Below, piece by piece: positions 1 to 6,487 of a DNA stretch of 64,000 nucleotides (positions are counted from its first letter, which is position 1; every line of letters starts with the position of its first letter). The notes beneath the pieces are model-generated. The model made no database searches. It was not told where the DNA came from and saw nothing but the letters and a program-made list of their open reading frames with translations. This DNA comes from CAWJFJ01 sp963800065 (lineage in GTDB: Bacteria > Actinomycetota > Acidimicrobiia > Acidimicrobiales > UBA8190): assembly GCA_963800065.1 (NCBI GenBank), contig CAWCZO010000003.1:186001-250000 (forward strand), given 5' to 3'. A program made the position numbers and the translations under genes.

Positions 1-474
1 CTCGACGGCCAACGACCACGTGTGTGTCAACGGCGACGTGAGCCCGGTCTGGTCGAAGTAGTTGGACCCGATGGAGATGAAGTGCCAGTTGGCGAAATAG
101 AAGAGTGCGGAGATCCCGTCGGAACGGAGGTGTGAGTACGTCCCTGGTGGCACCAGAAAGGCGCCGTACAGGGCCACGGCGAGCACCATGGCGAACAAGG
201 CGGGAAGGAGCCGCCGGGCCCGGCGGGCCCAGAAGACCCCCAGTCGGATCGTGGTCGTCTGCTGCCACTCGGTGATGAGCAGCGAGGTGATCAGGAAACC
301 GGACAGGGTGAAGAAGGTGTCGACGCCGTAGAAGCCTCCGGAGGTGAAGAAGACACCTCCGTGATACCCCATGACGATGATGATGGCCACAGCCCGGACG
401 CCGTCGAGCGCCGGGATGTACGAGATGCTCGAACCGCGGCGAGGTGCCTCCGACCGGACCGTTGCGCCGACCAT
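1..474 (-). CDS. Acyltransferase 3 family membrane protein, N-terminal part (runs off window start)
   Basis: Reading complement from an ATG at 474 gives 158 residues open to the window edge. The N-terminal text has the acyltransferase-3 (OatA-like) hallmarks: YIPALDGVRAVAII near the start, GGFYGVDTFFTLSGFLI, FWARRARRLLPA, then NWHFI and THTWSLAVE, where the family normally continues EQFY. Such proteins are multi-spanning membrane enzymes that acetylate cell-envelope sugars. The start is supported by GGA seven bases upstream; a stop codon lies four codons upstream of that ATG. The missing C-terminal half lies outside the window. Substrate cannot be told. Confidence 0.85.
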   Translation of the reverse strand, partial: MVGATVRSEAPRRGSSISYIPALDGVRAVAIIIVMGYHGGVFFTSGGFYGVDTFFTLSGFLITSLLITEWQQTTTIRLGVFWARRARRLLPALFAMVLAVALYGAFLVPPGTYSHLRSDGISALFYFANWHFISIGSNYFDQTGLTSPLTHTWSLAVE

Positions 475-686
475 CACCGTTTCCTACCGGACGTCGGATC
501 GTCGACTGTGGCGACCACATTCGTACACCGGCCCCGTTCCCCCTGACATCGCGGCGCCAATGTCGCAGACAACCCCAAGGACGTCGGCGCCCCCCAGCGG
601 CGGATTCTTGCCGCTGGGCTCGTCACTGCGCAAAGATCGGATGGAGACCCGGCTCGAGCGTTCCGGACGAGGAGGGCCCAGGAGCG

Positions 687-1016
687 ATGTTCCTCATTTT
701 CGGAATCAAGCGGCTGAAGCGACGTCTAGCCACCGTGTTCGCCATGTGCGGGCGATGCAACACGCCGGCAGCTCAGGTCGTGGTCCGGGTAGGTACCTGG
801 TTCTCTCTGTTCTTCGTACCGGTGATTCCCCTCGGGACCCGGTACATCTCGACGTGCACCCTCTGCGGAGAATCGGTGAAGATCGACAAGGCCCAGGCTC
901 TCCAGACCGTCGAGGCCGCCCGACGACAGGGGGTCGGGTCCTCGCCGCCCCTGGCCCCGGAGCCCGACATTTCGGGGTCCCCACCCCAGACCCCACTCCC
1001 CCCGGCGGGCTCCTGA
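687..1016 (+). CDS. Zinc-ribbon domain protein
   Basis: A 109-residue protein beginning MFLIFGIKRLKRRL. It has two CxxC pairs, CGRCN near residue 18 and CTLCG near residue 52, separated by a hydrophobic stretch (VRVGTWFSLFFVPVIPLG). This is the pattern of the small actinobacterial zinc-ribbon family. The C-terminal third is proline-rich and probably disordered. The ATG at 687 follows GGAGGGCCCAGGAGCG, a strong ribosome site, so the longer in-frame extension is not needed. Function is unknown; the gene is not linked to its neighbours by overlap. Confidence 0.7.
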   Translation: MFLIFGIKRLKRRLATVFAMCGRCNTPAAQVVVRVGTWFSLFFVPVIPLGTRYISTCTLCGESVKIDKAQALQTVEAARRQGVGSSPPLAPEPDISGSPPQTPLPPAGS

Positions 1017-1037
1017 CGAGCTCGGACGAGGCCGCCC

Positions 1038-1065
1038 TTCAGATACGAATCCCTACGGCCGATAG
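1038..1065 (+). promoter_or_regulatory. Possible flagellar-sigma promoter upstream of small ORF (weak -35)
   Basis: TTCA, 16 bases, then GCCGATAG. The -10 equals the flhA promoter's -10 and differs by one base from the canonical FliA/WhiG GCCGATAA, but the -35 is poor. It lies 35 bases upstream of the small gene starting at 1101. Confidence 0.35.
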
Positions 1066-1100
1066 GGACAGGATCAGAGTCCGCGGCAGGGGGGGATTTC

Positions 1101-1304
1101 ATGGTGGTTCGACTCTCTTGGGAACAGACGCAGAGAGCCCAGCAATTGAGCGGCACCATGAGCCAGATCGCCACGGCCATCCGGTTGGCTCGCTCGGACC
1201 GGTCGTCGTCTCCCGAGGTCATCAAGCAGCTCTTGGACCGGTACTGCGAAACCGAAGCCGAACTCCGCTCCCTCATCCCGCGTTCGATCAGGCCGATTTC
1301 CTAG
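1101..1304 (+). CDS. Small hypothetical protein (67 aa)
   Basis: Sixty-seven residues, largely helical, with no recognised family. Support for it being a gene comes from a G-rich ribosome site (GGGGGGATTTC) before the ATG, high GC at third codon positions, and a GCCGATAG box upstream. It ends exactly where the flhF-type repeat begins, convergent with it, so it could also be the surviving flank of an insertion event. The helical, polar composition would suit a small flagellar chaperone, but that is speculation. Confidence 0.45.
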   Translation: MVVRLSWEQTQRAQQLSGTMSQIATAIRLARSDRSSSPEVIKQLLDRYCETEAELRSLIPRSIRPIS

Positions 1305-1324
1305 AGCCCCTCCGGCCGCCTCAC
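1301..1324 (-). pseudogene. Seven-codon remnant of the small membrane gene that follows flhF
   Basis: At the stop of the upstream flhF-like gene, a GTGA overlap starts VRRPE exactly as in the full copies at 3903-4193 and 32226-32501. It then leaves the repeat and stops at once (VRRPEGL). This marks the repeat breakpoint inside the second gene. Confidence 0.65.
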
Positions 1325-2014
1325 GTGCACGGGGCCATCCGGTCCACGATGGCCGCCGCCCACCGGGCGGCGGTGGCGGGCTGGCCGTCGATGCGGGCCA
1401 CGGGGATGCCCACGCCCAGCGAGGAGGCGGGGCTCACGGTGGCCTCGAGGTTCTCGAGGGCCAGGGCGTCGATGCCGCCCAGGGCCTCGGCCCAGGCGGC
1501 GATGTCCTCGGCCTTGGCGGTGGCCTCCACCACCCCCCACACGGCGGTGGGCCGCAGGGCGGCGATGAGGTGGGAGGCCCACGAGCGCTCGGGCCCGGTC
1601 ACCGAGGCGTCGACCACCACCACGGCGGGGCGCGACCGTCGCCAGCCCGGGGCCAGCTCGGCGGCGTCCTCGGCCGAGCGCACCAGCAGCTTCCCGGTGA
1701 CCACGGCGTGGGCCCCGTCGTGGCGCGAGGCGAAGGGCACCTCGGCGGGGTCGATCCCGATATCGGCGGCCACCGCGGCAGCCAGGCGCCGGGCGGGGAC
1801 CCCGGCCCCGACCACCACCAGCAGGCTCCCGGTCCGGCGCGGCACCGGGGGGGCGGGGACAAGAGAGCCGAAGGCCTCGAGCAGCAGGGCCTCGAGCCCG
1901 GCCCCGTGGCGGAGGCCCTCGGCCACCGCCGCCACCAGACGCTCGTCGAGCCCCGTGCGGGCCAGGGCGGCGGCGTCGTCGGGCCGGGCGTGGGTGCCGG
2001 CCGTTTCGGCCAGG
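1310..2014. repeat. Copy A of the flhF repeat (705 bp)
   Basis: Nearly identical to 4179-4883 (three mismatches noticed by eye) and to 32487-33191. It covers the C-terminal half of flhF and 15 bases of the next gene. Both ends fall inside coding sequence. No transposase or target-site duplication is seen at the borders. Confidence 0.9.
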
Positions 2015-2451
2015 CGATGACAACGGCGCGATGCGATCTCGAGGATGGTCGCCACCCGGCACATCACGGCGTCGAAAGAGTCGGAATCGTCTCGTGAAGG
2101 GAGTGGGTCGGTGGCACCCGGGGCCCGAGCGACTTCGGTACGGGGGGGAGAGACGACAGCCCCGTGACCGGCCGAGCCGTCTCCGGCGATCGGGCTTTCC
2201 GTCGTTCTCGGCGTCGGGTCGGGCCTCGTCGCCGTCTGCACCACCGCAGGGGCGAGCGGCTCAGGTTCCTTCATCGCCACGAAGGGGCCGATCCGTGACG
2301 GTGAGCGAGCGAGGGCGGGGCGACCTGTGCGCCGACCGACGAGGACAAAGGCGAATCCGGTCAGGGCGAGACCGATGAGGATCCTGAGGTGCCCGTGGCC
2401 GGCCGACGGCCTGGTCACGTGAGGAACGGGCGTCCAGGCCGTCCGGACCAC
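1321..2451 (-). CDS. Chimeric FlhF-like protein: unique N-terminus with repeat-derived C-terminus
   Basis: A 376-residue frame whose last ~230 residues are essentially the same as the FlhF proteins encoded at 4190-5626 and 32498-33976. The N-terminal ~145 residues are different: one possible membrane helix (ILIGLALTGFAFVLVG) and a proline-rich linker. They lack the FlhF signature (IRVGGVLGFFAKE). Just before the identical part, SDSFDAVMCRVATILE is diverged but homologous to PETFDAVLSRVASTLE of FlhF. This suggests an old paralogue whose 3' half was overwritten by gene conversion. The GTPase motifs are missing as in the other copies. The start is uncertain (ATG 2451 or ATG 2274), and it may be a dead gene. 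Confidence 0.55.
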   Translation of the reverse strand: MVRTAWTPVPHVTRPSAGHGHLRILIGLALTGFAFVLVGRRTGRPALARSPSRIGPFVAMKEPEPLAPAVVQTATRPDPTPRTTESPIAGDGSAGHGAVVSPPRTEVARAPGATDPLPSRDDSDSFDAVMCRVATILEIASRRCHRLAETAGTHARPDDAAALARTGLDERLVAAVAEGLRHGAGLEALLLEAFGSLVPAPPVPRRTGSLLVVVGAGVPARRLAAAVAADIGIDPAEVPFASRHDGAHAVVTGKLLVRSAEDAAELAPGWRRSRPAVVVVDASVTGPERSWASHLIAALRPTAVWGVVEATAKAEDIAAWAEALGGIDALALENLEATVSPASSLGVGIPVARIDGQPATAARWAAAIVDRMAPCT

Positions 2452-2626
2452 GCACCCGCGACCCGGGACCGGGACGGATACCGGTCCAGGATCCCTTCAG
2501 ACATGACACCATTCTGAGCCGTCGCGCGCTCCAAGTGGTGGACGCGGACCCGGAGGAGTCATCGATTCGGACGCACCCGTCCCGGAGAGGCGCCTCGTCC
2601 GAGCCGTCGATATCAGGCCGCCGCCG

Positions 2627-3511
2627 TCATGGGGAGGGCTTCCGGGCCAGGACGATGATCCGCGAATTCATCCGGAACTCCTCGTGCGGCTCCTCTCCCT
2701 CGACCAGGGCCAGGTCGGTGTCAAAGGACTCCGCCGTCATCGTCCCCGTCTGCAGGATCCTCTCTCGAGCTGATCGGAGCTGCTCGAGAACCAGCGCCCT
2801 TTCGCCGTCCACTGCGTCCACGACACGGTGCTGTGCTTCGGGGAGCACGACGACCGACGCGATATCGAAGCCCACTTGGCGCAGGTAGCTCGAGAGCTTC
2901 CGCCCGCACTGGCGATCTCCGCCTCGGGAGTACTGAATGGAAGAGACCGCTCCGACGAGGCGGGCCAGAGGCTGACTGTGCTCGGGCCATGTGATGTGGA
3001 GCTGGTCGTCGGTGTCGCTGACGCAGGCGTAGCCTCCGGGCCGTACCACCCGGTAGACCTCGCCGACCGCCTCGACCGGATCGGGCAGGAATTGGAGAAG
3101 CTCTCGCACGAAGGCGAGATCGAAACAGTCGTCGTCGAAGGCCAGGCGGCGGATATCGCCTTCGCCGAAGTGGACGGTGGCACCCTCGGCGAACAGGTGT
3201 GCATCATCAAGGCGTTCGAGCAGTGTCATCGAGTGTTCGACGAAGCGCGGATCGATGTCCACTCCTTGGATATGGACATCGAGATTGGCCGCCAGTTCGA
3301 AGGCGAGAATGCCGAGACCGCTTCCGACGTCGAGCACTGACGAGCCTGGAGGCAAGGGAAGGAGCCGAAGGGCGGTGCGCCACATGCGGTGCAGGCTGTG
3401 GGTGTAGGCAAGTGTCACCGCCGATTCGCCGTCCCCGGCGGCGCGTAGCTCCTCGGTGAACGCCAGCAGGGTGGCGTCGAGGGCGGTCTGCTTGCTCTGG
3501 TCGAGATCCAC
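2627..3511 (-). CDS. SAM-dependent methyltransferase (class I)
   Basis: About 294 residues. SAM-binding motif I is SSVLDVGSGLGILAFEL; the acidic loop IQGVDIDP and FDLAFVRELLQFLPDP (motif IV with post-motif) follow, then VVRPGGYACVSD. This is the UbiE/Methyltransf_11 type. The substrate is not evident. GTG at 3511 is preferred because GGAAGGA lies seven bases upstream; a longer ATG start at 3550 has no such site. It is co-oriented with, and upstream of nothing obvious in, the flagellar block; an O-methylation role on a flagellar glycan is possible but unsupported. Confidence 0.8.
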   Translation of the reverse strand: MDLDQSKQTALDATLLAFTEELRAAGDGESAVTLAYTHSLHRMWRTALRLLPLPPGSSVLDVGSGLGILAFELAANLDVHIQGVDIDPRFVEHSMTLLERLDDAHLFAEGATVHFGEGDIRRLAFDDDCFDLAFVRELLQFLPDPVEAVGEVYRVVRPGGYACVSDTDDQLHITWPEHSQPLARLVGAVSSIQYSRGGDRQCGRKLSSYLRQVGFDIASVVVLPEAQHRVVDAVDGERALVLEQLRSARERILQTGTMTAESFDTDLALVEGEEPHEEFRMNSRIIVLARKPSP

Positions 3512-3600
3512 GCCCCGATCCTTCCATGGACGGGGTGGATGACCGGCCATGATCTGGCTGGAGGCGGATGTGCGCCGTTGTTACCTCGTGGCCTTCTCGG

Positions 3601-3906
3601 CTATTGGTCCGAGCGGTCCGGGTCACGCGGTGTGTCGCCCGGGCCGTCGTCATCGTCGCTGTGGAGAATGCGGAGATGGGCGGTGGTACCCACCGACGGA
3701 TCCTGGGCCATCCGTGCGGCGATGGCGAGGGTGGTCGCCTTGAAGATCTGCACCCTCTCAGCGATGTCGTCGATCGATTCCTGGACCACGTGCTTGGTGC
3801 CGTTGGTGAGAGTGATGACGGTGTCCGGTGTCTCCTCGACACGTTCGATCAGGTCGGGGTTGACCCCGAAGCGCTCGCCGCTGGAGAAGCGCGTCAACAC
3901 GATCAC
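3601..3906 (-). CDS. flbD: FlbD family flagellar protein, copy 1
   Basis: 101 residues with the FlbD core: MIVLTRFSSGERFGVNPDLI at the N-terminus, DTVITLTNGTKHVVQES in the middle. FlbD-family proteins sit beside motA/motB in many Gram-positive flagellar operons; their biochemical role is unclear. Here the gene overlaps the stop of the preceding small membrane gene by GTGA, so it is the last gene of the flhF-membrane protein-flbD unit. A second, clearly diverged FlbD lies at 37318-37623 beside motA. This copy lies just outside the flhF repeat (which starts at 3933). The C-terminal acidic tail is unlike the second copy. Confidence 0.85.
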   Translation of the reverse strand: MIVLTRFSSGERFGVNPDLIERVEETPDTVITLTNGTKHVVQESIDDIAERVQIFKATTLAIAARMAQDPSVGTTAHLRILHSDDDDGPGDTPRDPDRSDQ

Positions 3907-4193
3907 CGGTCTGCCTCGGACAACGGAGCCATCGCCGTCGGCGCGTTCTGGTCGCCCCCCATCGTGGTCCGGCGGGCCGCCGCCAGCATCTTGAGGGCCT
4001 GCATGCGGCGGGACTCCCGGGAGTAGCGGTCGATGAGCCCGGTGAGCAGGGAGCCGGCGAACCAGCAGACGATGATGGCCAGGAGGAACCGGGTCCCGGC
4101 CGTGATGGCGGTGACGTTGCCGTTCAGCACGCCGGGCACCATGGGCAGGCAGAGGGCCACGGCCCCGGCCAGCACCAGCTCCGGCCGCCTCAC
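3903..4193 (-). CDS. Small two-helix membrane protein following flhF, copy 1
   Basis: Ninety-six residues beginning VRRPELVLAGAVALCLPMVPG. It has two hydrophobic segments (LVLAGAVALCLPMV and TRFLLAIIVCWFAGSLL) and a basic C-terminus (RYSRESRRMQALKML). The start is GTG at 4193, overlapping the FlhF stop as GTGA; an upstream GTG at 4199 is possible. It occupies the place where flhG often follows flhF, but has no ATPase motif. Its last residues differ from the copy at 32226-32501 because the repeat ends at 3933. Translational coupling to flhF suggests a joint function, perhaps membrane recruitment of the FlhF-like partner (inference). Confidence 0.65.
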   Translation of the reverse strand: MRRPELVLAGAVALCLPMVPGVLNGNVTAITAGTRFLLAIIVCWFAGSLLTGLIDRYSRESRRMQALKMLAAARRTTMGGDQNAPTAMAPLSEADR

Positions 4194-5626
4194 GTGCACG
4201 GGGCCATCCGGTCCACGATGGCCGCCGCCCACCGGGCCGCGGTGGCGGGCTGGCCGTCGATGCGGGCCACGGGGATGCCCACGCCCAGCGAGGAGGCGGG
4301 GCTCACGGTGGCCTCGAGGTTCTCGAGGGCCAGGGCGTCGATGCCGCCCAGGGCCTCGGCCCAGGCGGCGATGTCCTCGGCCTTGGCGGTGGCCTCCACC
4401 ACCCCCCACACGGCGGTGGGCCGCAGGGCGGCGATGAGGTGGGAGGCCCACGAGCGCTCGGGCCCGGTCACCGAGGCGTCGACCACCACCACGGCGGGGC
4501 GCGACCGTCGCCAGCCCGGGGCCAGCTCGGCGGCGTCCTCGGCCGAGCGCACCAGCAGCTTCCCGGTGACCACGGCGTGGGCCCCGTCGTGGCGCGAGGC
4601 GAAGGGCACCTCGGCGGGGTCGATCCCGATATCGGCGGCCACCGCGGCAGCCAGGCGCCGGGCGGGGACCCCGGCCCCGACCACCACCAGCAGGCTCCCG
4701 GTCCGGCGCGGCACCGGGGGGGCGGGGACAAGAGAGCCGAAGGCCTCGAGCAGCAGGGCCTCGAGCCCGGCCCCGTGGCGGAGGCCCTCGGCCACCGCCG
4801 CCACCAGACGCTCGTCGAGCCCCGTGCGGGCCAGGGCGGCGGCGTCCTCGGGCCGGGCGTGGGTGCCGGCCGTCTCGGCCAGGAACAGCGCCGCCTTGGA
4901 GGCGATCCCGGCCGGGACGTCGTCGACGGCCTCCTCGGGCCGGGGCGGCGCTGCGCCGCCGGCGGTGCCGGGGTTGTCCTCGGCACCGGCGTTGCCGTCG
5001 GCAGCGGCGTTGTCGTCGGCATGGTCCGTCTCCAAGGTGGAGGCCACCCGTGACAGCACGGCGTCGAAGGTCTCGGGCACGGGGTCGGACACGTCCGTGG
5101 TGCCCACGGCGGCGGCCACAGACGGGACGGCCTCGGGCACAGAGGCGGCGGGCACAGAGGCGGCGGGCACAGAGGCGGCGGGCACAGAGGCGGCGGGCAC
5201 AGAGGCGGCGGGCACAGAGGCGGCGGGGCTGGGCAGAACGCCGACGTCGTTCACGTCGTCGGTGGCCTCGGCCATGGCGCTGAAGACGTCGGTGGGCCCC
5301 GCCACGGCGCTCGGCCCCGCCACGGCGCTCGGCACCGGCTCGGGTCCGTCTACTGGGGCCGCCGCCGCGTTCTTGCGCCGGGCCCGGCGCGACGGGCGGT
5401 CGTCGGCTCCCCCGGGCACCGCCGTGTCGGAGGGACCGGATAGCGCCGTCGCCCCGGGGGCTTCGACCACCACCCGGTAGTGCTCCTTGGCGAAGAAGCC
5501 GAGGACGCCGCCGACGCGGATCTTCTCGGCGCCGTTGATCTTGGCGCCGGGTCCGACCTCGGCGCGGATCCGGTCCAGCAGGAGCTGGACGTCGGGACCC
5601 TCAAACGACTTGAGCTGGGCTGACAC
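4190..5626 (-). CDS. flhF: FlhF-like protein lacking GTPase motifs, copy B
   Basis: 478 residues. The N-terminal signature (KSFEGPDVQLLLDRIRAEVG, then IRVGGVLGFFAKE) is that of FlhF, the SRP-type GTPase that places or times flagellar assembly. A long Ala/Pro-rich linker with six AASVP repeats follows. The C-terminal ~168 residues align with the FlhF G domain, but the P-loop is GAGVPARRL (about 317-325) instead of GxTGxGKTT, the DTAGR motif is DASVTG, and TKLD is replaced by ENLEAT. Nucleotide binding is therefore probably lost. GTG 5626 starts inside the remnant flhA tail. A flagellar-type promoter lies upstream at 5692-5719. It is the first gene of a three-gene unit. Confidence 0.8.
   Translation of the reverse strand: MSAQLKSFEGPDVQLLLDRIRAEVGPGAKINGAEKIRVGGVLGFFAKEHYRVVVEAPGATALSGPSDTAVPGGADDRPSRRARRKNAAAAPVDGPEPVPSAVAGPSAVAGPTDVFSAMAEATDDVNDVGVLPSPAASVPAASVPAASVPAASVPAASVPAASVPEAVPSVAAAVGTTDVSDPVPETFDAVLSRVASTLETDHADDNAAADGNAGAEDNPGTAGGAAPPRPEEAVDDVPAGIASKAALFLAETAGTHARPEDAAALARTGLDERLVAAVAEGLRHGAGLEALLLEAFGSLVPAPPVPRRTGSLLVVVGAGVPARRLAAAVAADIGIDPAEVPFASRHDGAHAVVTGKLLVRSAEDAAELAPGWRRSRPAVVVVDASVTGPERSWASHLIAALRPTAVWGVVEATAKAEDIAAWAEALGGIDALALENLEATVSPASSLGVGIPVARIDGQPATAARWAAAIVDRMAPCT
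5136..5225. repeat. 15-bp tandem repeat, six units, inside flhF copy B
   Basis: Six perfect copies of ggcacagaggcggcg, encoding AASVP repeats on the minus strand. It stays in frame and forms the flexible linker between the N-terminal and pseudo-GTPase domains. Identical at 33486-33575. Confidence 0.95.
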
Positions 5627-5691
5627 TCACGACTCCGATGCGTTCAATTTTAACCTGGGGGCCGAGTTCGTTGACGGATAGGACACCGCTG

Positions 5692-5719
5692 GTATCGACC
5701 TGAGGCGAAGCGTGCTTGA
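5692..5719 (-). promoter_or_regulatory. Flagellar-sigma-type promoter of flhF copy B
   Basis: On the minus strand: TCAA, 16 bases, GTCGATAC. It lies four bases outside the repeat border (5688), so the duplicated flhF was joined to a promoter not present at its source locus. It fits the same layout as the flagellin, flgB and fliM promoters. The 234-base gap to the STAS gene holds no other feature. Confidence 0.65.
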
Positions 5720-5860
5720 GAGCCCCCAACGTCCTCGGTCTCTCCTGTCACGATGGCCACTCTCCGCACTCGTCGGGTGGACTTTGACCGCCACCCAATC
5801 GACCGTCCTTCACGGTCCGAGCAGAGACGCTCATGGCGGTGGCACTGCGACCCGAGCCGG

Positions 5861-6343
5861 CTAGTTCGTTCCGCCGCCTTCGGGTGTGACGCGTGGCGTA
5901 CCCGCGCCGTGGACATTCGTGGCATTCCTCTGCAGGATCGTGATGAGTGCGGCCGCCTCGTCGAGCGTCCGACAGATCGGCATGAAATCCTCGACACCAC
6001 TCGATGTCATGACCTTCCGCACCCCCGGAGGCGGGGCCACGACGATCAAGGCGCACTCGTGTTTGCGGAGTCGCCTGAACGCCTGGACGAGAACGCTGAG
6101 CCCGAGGCCGTCGATCTTCGTGAGGCCCTCGAGATCCACCATCACGGGCCGGGCCTTCCCGCACAGGTGGTCGAGTGCCCTCCCGAAAGCGGGCGCCGTA
6201 TGGGGTCCAAGCTCCCCGGCCACTGAAACCACCGCAGCACCCGACGCGTCGCTCACTTGGATGTTCAGATCCACCGTAATCCAACTGTATTGAGCCGCCC
6301 GTAGGTTGTCGCGGATGGGTCCTCGCCTCAGGGGCGTGGTCAT
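5861..6343 (-). CDS. STAS-domain protein (anti-anti-sigma-factor-like)
   Basis: About 160 residues with a STAS fold: VDLNIQVSDASGAAVVSVAG, then VMVDLEGLTKIDGLGLSVL and TSSGVEDFMPI. STAS proteins of the SpoIIAA/RsbV type are switched by phosphorylation of a Ser in a D-S-S-G motif. Here that stretch reads D-G-L-G, so the phospho-acceptor is missing and the classical partner switch is unlikely. No anti-sigma kinase is adjacent. ATG 6343 follows AGGAAG; a GTG near 6274, right before the domain, is an alternative. The C-terminal 20 residues are Gly/Thr-rich. Confidence 0.75.
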   Translation of the reverse strand: MTTPLRRGPIRDNLRAAQYSWITVDLNIQVSDASGAAVVSVAGELGPHTAPAFGRALDHLCGKARPVMVDLEGLTKIDGLGLSVLVQAFRRLRKHECALIVVAPPPGVRKVMTSSGVEDFMPICRTLDEAAALITILQRNATNVHGAGTPRVTPEGGGTN

Positions 6344-6453
6344 CGTCTTCCTCACGGGTGGAGGCTCCCGGGAATGACAGTGCCCGATTTCCGGCGCACA
6401 CCTCTCACCGTGGGCAATTGGGGTACTCGATCAGGGGCGCCTCCAGAACGATG

Positions 6454-6481
6454 TCAAGACGACGCCTGAGTCGGACGATAG
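6454..6481 (+). promoter_or_regulatory. Flagellar-sigma-type promoter of glf
   Basis: TCAA, 16 bases, GACGATAG, one base from GCCGATAG. It ends six bases before the GTG start of glf, so transcription should begin at or next to the start codon. No ribosome site is seen, which fits a leaderless mRNA. Confidence 0.55.
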
Positions 6482-6487
6482 TCCTTT

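Larger units (their letters stand above)
3933..5688. repeat. flhF repeat block, copy B (1756 bp)
   Basis: Direct repeat of 32241-34038, nearly identical by eye apart from a 42-base indel inside flhF. It runs from the 3' end of the small membrane gene, through flhF, to 62 bases beyond the flhF start. Those 62 bases are flhA 3'-end sequence, although no flhA gene is present here. The locus at 32-36 kb, with a whole flhA, is therefore probably the source. Confidence 0.92.

Noticed and set aside
4679..4693. Intact P-loop in the FlhF-like protein
   Set aside because: The position reads GAGVPARRL; no lysine-threonine pair is present, and no other P-loop occurs in the protein.
5136..5225. Possible CRISPR array or protein-binding iterons
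   Set aside because: The 15-base units are directly adjacent with no spacers, and they encode an in-frame AASVP linker.
3933..5688. Mobile element as carrier of the repeats
   Set aside because: No transposase, inverted terminal repeats or target duplications are seen at any repeat border; all borders lie in or between host genes.
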